A model generated the notes under the pieces. The model ran no database searches. It saw only the letters and a program-made list of their open reading frames with translations, and was not told the DNA's origin. A program made the position numbers and the translations under genes. Source: an uncultured Clostridia bacterium (lineage in GTDB: Bacteria; Bacillota; Clostridia; Oscillospirales; CAG-272). Taken from it: a DNA stretch of 9,788 nt. Below, piece by piece: positions 7,070 through 9,788 of this stretch (positions within the stretch are counted from its first letter, which is position 1; each line of letters opens with the position of its first letter). Where the stretch lies: assembly GCA_937893945.1 (NCBI GenBank), contig CALCTA010000050.1, positions 1-9,788 of the forward strand, written 5' to 3'.

Positions 7070-7684
7070 TCAGTTCTCGCCGTCCTTATCAAGAAAGCGA
7101 ATAAACTTTGTCCGATATATAGACGGCTCAGCTCCGTATTTTCTAAGAGCATCCATATGCTCCTTGGTGCCGTATCCTTTATGCTTTGCTATGTTGTACA
7201 TAGGAAACTGCTCGTGCATTTCAAGACAGAGCCTGTCTCTCGTTACTTTAGCAAGGATAGAAGCTGCCGCAATAGAGGGTGAGATGGCGTCGCCGCTTAT
7301 TACGGGCTTTGCAGGAATAGGAAAATCACGAGCGATATTTCCGTCAACAAGTGCAAAATCCGCTTTAGGCTCAAGTGCCGCTATAGCTCGCTTCATTGCG
7401 TTCATAGTAGCCTCAAGTATATTTGTGGAATTTATCTCCTCGACCGAGCCCTGCTGAATAGAAAATGCAATGGCAGATTCACAAATAACGTCAAAAAGCT
7501 TGTCGCGCTTTTTAGGACTTATCTTTTTTGAATCATTCAAGCCCTCGACATAGAGACCGCGCGGAAGTATAACAGCCGCGGCGACAACAGGGCCGCAGAG
7601 CGGGCCTCTTCCTGCCTCATCAACGCCGCAGACTAACTGATATCCTTCATTCCAAAGCTCTTGCTCTATAGTGTATTCAAGCAT
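7070..7684 (-). CDS. rnhB: Ribonuclease HII
   Basis: RNase HII cuts the RNA strand of RNA-DNA hybrids and initiates removal of single ribonucleotides misincorporated in DNA. The 204-residue product has the type 2 RNase H active site: D22 and E23 in GVDEAGRGPLCGPV, D114 in LVDGN and D132 in SGDA. Other conserved parts are GLNDSKK (48-54), AAASILAKVTRD (139-150) and HKGYGT (about 168-173). The ATG at 7684 is preceded by GAAAGG at a workable distance, located within the end of rbgA. It begins five bases after the rbgA stop and ends one base before yraN, so it lies inside a tightly packed operon. The order rbgA-rnhB-yraN is familiar from Firmicutes. The sequence appears complete and active. Confidence 0.97.
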   Translation of the reverse strand: MLEYTIEQELWNEGYQLVCGVDEAGRGPLCGPVVAAAVILPRGLYVEGLNDSKKISPKKRDKLFDVICESAIAFSIQQGSVEEINSTNILEATMNAMKRAIAALEPKADFALVDGNIARDFPIPAKPVISGDAISPSIAAASILAKVTRDRLCLEMHEQFPMYNIAKHKGYGTKEHMDALRKYGAEPSIYRTKFIRFLDKDGEN

Positions 7685-7689
7685 ATAAT

Positions 7690-8565
7690 CTACCTTTCAA
7701 AGTCAGGAATATCAAGCGATATTCTTCCGATTTTTCCTGCGCGGAACTCATCAAGCAGCATATTTGCCGTTCGCTCGGTATCTATCTCTCCACCCGAGAT
7801 GCAAAATCCGCGTTTCTTGCCTATTAAGGTCATCAAATCGTAATTATCAAGCTCCTCGACCGAGGGAAGCTCTGCAAGCTTATATCTTGCGCAAAGTGCC
7901 TCGGGATATCTCTCGCGGAGCCTGCCGCAGAGTGTCATAGCTATAGCCTCAACGTCAAGAATATCATCCTTTATAGCACCTGTTATAGCAAGATTTTCTC
8001 CGACACGCTCGTCCTCAAACTTGGGCCAGAGAACTCCGGGCATATCAAGAAGCATTATACCGATATCCGTACCTACCCATTGCTTATTGAGAGTAACTCC
8101 GGGACGGTTTTCAACCTTTGCTTTCTTATTGCCCGATATTTTGTTTATAAGCGAGGATTTACCCACGTTTGGGATACCGACCACCATAGCCTTGAGCGAG
8201 CGTCCTACCATTCCTTTATTCTCATAGCGAGCAAGCTTCTCGCCGCAAAGCTCACGGATAGCAGGCGCGATCTTGGAAAGACCGCTTCCGCTTATACAAT
8301 CGGTCTCTAAGCATATGGTTTTATCATTTGAATAGTGTGCAGAGAATGCTCTTGTAACAACAGGATCTGCAAGAGATGCCTTGTTAAGCAAGATTATAGA
8401 TGGCTTTCCCGCACAGAGCCTGCGTATTTCAGGATTCTGGGAGCTGTAAGGAATTCTCGCGTCAAGCAACTCTATAACAGCATCCACGTTTTTAAGGTTT
8501 TCGGAGATAAGGCGACGTGTTTTCGCCATATGCCCCGGGAACCATTGTATCGTTTGCGATGGCAT
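7690..8565 (-). CDS. rbgA: Ribosome biogenesis GTPase RbgA (YlqF), circularly permuted
   Basis: RbgA is a circularly permuted GTPase needed for late assembly of the 50S ribosomal subunit. The 291-residue product shows the permuted motif order: a G4-like NKAS (61-64), a G5-like region (about 88-95), the G1 P-loop GIPNVGKSS (130-138), G2 with T158 in RPGVT, and G3 DMPG (174-177). The N-terminal IQWFPGHMAKT (6-16) and LLDARIPYSS (33-42) are typical. The C-terminal part (about 200-291) is the helical RNA-binding domain. One oddity: G4 normally reads NKxD, and the Asp that selects guanine is Ser64 here, read clearly from codon TCT. The ATG at 8565 follows GAGG by six bases. It is 26 bases after lepB and five before rnhB, a familiar Firmicutes neighbourhood. 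Confidence 0.96.
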   Translation of the reverse strand: MPSQTIQWFPGHMAKTRRLISENLKNVDAVIELLDARIPYSSQNPEIRRLCAGKPSIILLNKASLADPVVTRAFSAHYSNDKTICLETDCISGSGLSKIAPAIRELCGEKLARYENKGMVGRSLKAMVVGIPNVGKSSLINKISGNKKAKVENRPGVTLNKQWVGTDIGIMLLDMPGVLWPKFEDERVGENLAITGAIKDDILDVEAIAMTLCGRLRERYPEALCARYKLAELPSVEELDNYDLMTLIGKKRGFCISGGEIDTERTANMLLDEFRAGKIGRISLDIPDFER

Positions 8566-8591
8566 TATTTACCTCTCTGATATTTTAATGT

Positions 8592-9182
8592 TCAATCTAC
8601 CGTACCGAAGCGTGAGAATGGGGTTACTCTGACAATAACTCTGCCAAGTATTCGTCTTGTATCAACGAGTCCTATTCTCATAGAGCGGCTATCACTTGAA
8701 TCACTGCGATTGTCTCCCATTACGAACACAGTTCCTTCTTCGACGTAAGTAATAGAATCCGAATAAGTGGGACGTTCGTATCTGATATAGTCCTCCTCAA
8801 GCACTGTGGAATTGCCCTCAGAGTCTGTAACAGTAACTCTCATTCCGTCCTTGAGATGCTCTACCTTGACAGTATCTCCCGCAACACCTATAACTCGCTT
8901 AACGATAGGCTCGTTGTAGTCGTTGATCTCCTCACCCGTCTGATGAAAAACGATTATATCGCCTCTACCGGGGGTATAGAACGCATCGCTTACAACAACG
9001 TTTTCACCGTTATAGAGAGTATTCTTCATAGAATCGCCCGATACCTGACAAATGCGTGCCGCAAAGGAAAATACAAGTACAATGATAGCAAATACTATCA
9101 CTACCAGCTCGACCTGTTCAATAAGAGCCTTTATGAAGTTATTTTGTTTGGAAGCCGTATTATCATTATTGATCTCAGACAT
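8592..9182 (-). CDS. lepB: Type I signal peptidase
   Basis: Signal peptidase I is a membrane-anchored serine protease that removes signal peptides from exported proteins on the outer face of the membrane. From the ATG at 9182 the product is 196 residues, a usual size for Gram-positive enzymes. A single membrane anchor spans about residues 24-44. The catalytic serine is S51 in SGDSM (48-52), the general-base lysine is K95 in VKRVIGVAGD, and the conserved box GDNRSDSSDSR is at 146-156. A longer open frame starts with GTG at 9203, but GGAAGG (9192-9197) lies between the two and nine bases before the ATG at 9182, so the shorter start is chosen. It sits 42 bases after the ApgM-like gene and before rbgA. 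In many Firmicutes rplS occupies the upstream position; here it does not. Confidence 0.97.
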   Translation of the reverse strand: MSEINNDNTASKQNNFIKALIEQVELVVIVFAIIVLVFSFAARICQVSGDSMKNTLYNGENVVVSDAFYTPGRGDIIVFHQTGEEINDYNEPIVKRVIGVAGDTVKVEHLKDGMRVTVTDSEGNSTVLEEDYIRYERPTYSDSITYVEEGTVFVMGDNRSDSSDSRSMRIGLVDTRRILGRVIVRVTPFSRFGTVD

Positions 9183-9191
9183 CAAATCGTA

Positions 9192-9197
9192 CCTTCC
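9192..9197 (-). promoter_or_regulatory. Ribosome binding site deciding the lepB start
   Basis: GGAAGG on the minus strand is nine bases upstream of the ATG at 9182 and lies downstream of the alternative GTG at 9203, which favours the shorter product. Confidence 0.8.
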
Positions 9198-9224
9198 TTT
9201 CACAAAATCAAAAAATACGAAAAA

Positions 9225-9788
9225 TTATTTTACAAGAATATCCATAAGAGTATATCCGTCAGGGATATACACACCAGTATTTTCAGCACTCTCCTCATCA
9301 AAGCGATCCACGCCCTGCTTCTCATCAGCAGAAGAATAGATAAAGAAGGGAACGGGAGTAATAGTATGAGTTCTGAGTCTTACAGGAGTAGGATGATCGG
9401 GCAACACCATTATTTTAAAGTCCTCTCCGGTGCTTACGAGATATTCGTAAACAGGGCTAAGTATCTTCTTGTCTATAAGCTCTATCGAAAGAACCTTGTT
9501 GTCAGTCTCAGCGCGATGTCCGCATTCGTCAGGACCTTCAACGTGAACGTAAACGTAATCTGCACCAGTCTTGAAGGCATTTATAGCAGCTTCCGCCTTA
9601 CCGTCGTAGTTAGTATGTACGTTACCGGTCGCACCCTCAACGTCAACCGACTTCATACCCGCACAGATTCCGATTCCTTTAATAAGATCAACCGCAGAAA
9701 TTACAGTAGCATCAAGTCCCCATTTATCCTTAAAGGAGGGAAGCTGAGGCTTCTTTCCGGGGCTCCAGAGCCAGATAGAGTTTCCGGG
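9225..9788 (-). CDS. ApgM-family phosphoglycerate mutase-like protein / proposed homoserine kinase (C-terminal part)
   Basis: The frame is open to the right edge and gives the last 187 residues of a protein whose family is usually about 400 long. It begins PGNSIWLWSPGKKPQLPSFK and is typical of cofactor-independent phosphoglycerate mutases of the archaeal ApgM type. Metal-site residues of this alkaline phosphatase-like fold are visible (numbered from the edge): D87 and H91 in GPDECGH, D131 and H132 in LPDHP, and H141 in RTHT. The N-terminal metal ligands are outside the window. The internal ATG at 9656 is not a start, since family sequence continues upstream. Function has two candidates: interconversion of 3- and 2-phosphoglycerate, or homoserine phosphorylation, proposed for an ApgM-like subfamily found near threonine genes. 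The presence of thrC in the same run favours the second, by inference. It is 42 bases before lepB, with no promoter or terminator seen between. Confidence 0.88.
   Translation of the reverse strand, partial: PGNSIWLWSPGKKPQLPSFKDKWGLDATVISAVDLIKGIGICAGMKSVDVEGATGNVHTNYDGKAEAAINAFKTGADYVYVHVEGPDECGHRAETDNKVLSIELIDKKILSPVYEYLVSTGEDFKIMVLPDHPTPVRLRTHTITPVPFFIYSSADEKQGVDRFDEESAENTGVYIPDGYTLMDILVK

Overview
The window reads as a stretch of core chromosome from a low-to-moderate GC, Gram-positive-type bacterium, most likely a Clostridia member (Oscillospirales/Christensenellales-like, possibly gut-derived). The basis is the gene order tig-clpP-clpX and lepB-rbgA-rnhB-yraN, a DUF1540 protein (a family I know mainly from Firmicutes), strong GGAGG-type ribosome sites and sigma-A-like promoters. 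The genus cannot be named from this sequence. Nearly everything is on the minus strand; the single plus-strand gene is the small DUF1540 gene. I see no mobile element, CRISPR array, tRNA or rRNA, and no gene-free stretch over about 300 bases; the longest gap (465-668) holds a promoter and a terminator.

Layout from the left edge. (1) 1-464, minus: N-terminal 154 residues of an ECF-like sigma factor with a GTG start and its own promoter (536-564), cut by the window edge. (2) 596-623: a strong hairpin ending the protein quality-control operon. (3) 669-3985, minus: trigger factor, ClpP, ClpX, transcribed from a near-consensus promoter at 4037-4065. (4) 4080-4802, minus: a calcineurin-like metallophosphoesterase, with no terminator between it and the tig promoter. 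(5) 4909-5106, plus: DUF1540 Cys-rich protein with its own terminator (5141-5175), divergent from the phosphoesterase and convergent with thrC. (6) 5178-9788, minus: a tightly spaced run in transcription order apgM-like (partial), lepB, rbgA, rnhB, yraN, thrC.

How the genes work together. Tig folds nascent chains at the ribosome exit, while ClpXP unfolds and degrades tagged or damaged proteins. In the right-hand run, LepB cleaves signal peptides, RbgA matures the 50S subunit, RNase HII removes ribonucleotides from DNA, and YraN is a nuclease-fold protein of unsettled role. The run is flanked by ThrC, the last step of threonine synthesis, and by an ApgM-family protein. Because some ApgM-like proteins have been proposed to be homoserine kinases, the pair may be consecutive threonine-pathway enzymes. 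This is the most interesting hypothesis here, but it is inference. Overall the region is ordinary housekeeping DNA and I found no convincing undescribed system.

Several starts were moved inward from the longest open frame on ribosome-site evidence: clpP to 2649, thrC to 6653, yraN to 7068, lepB to 9182.
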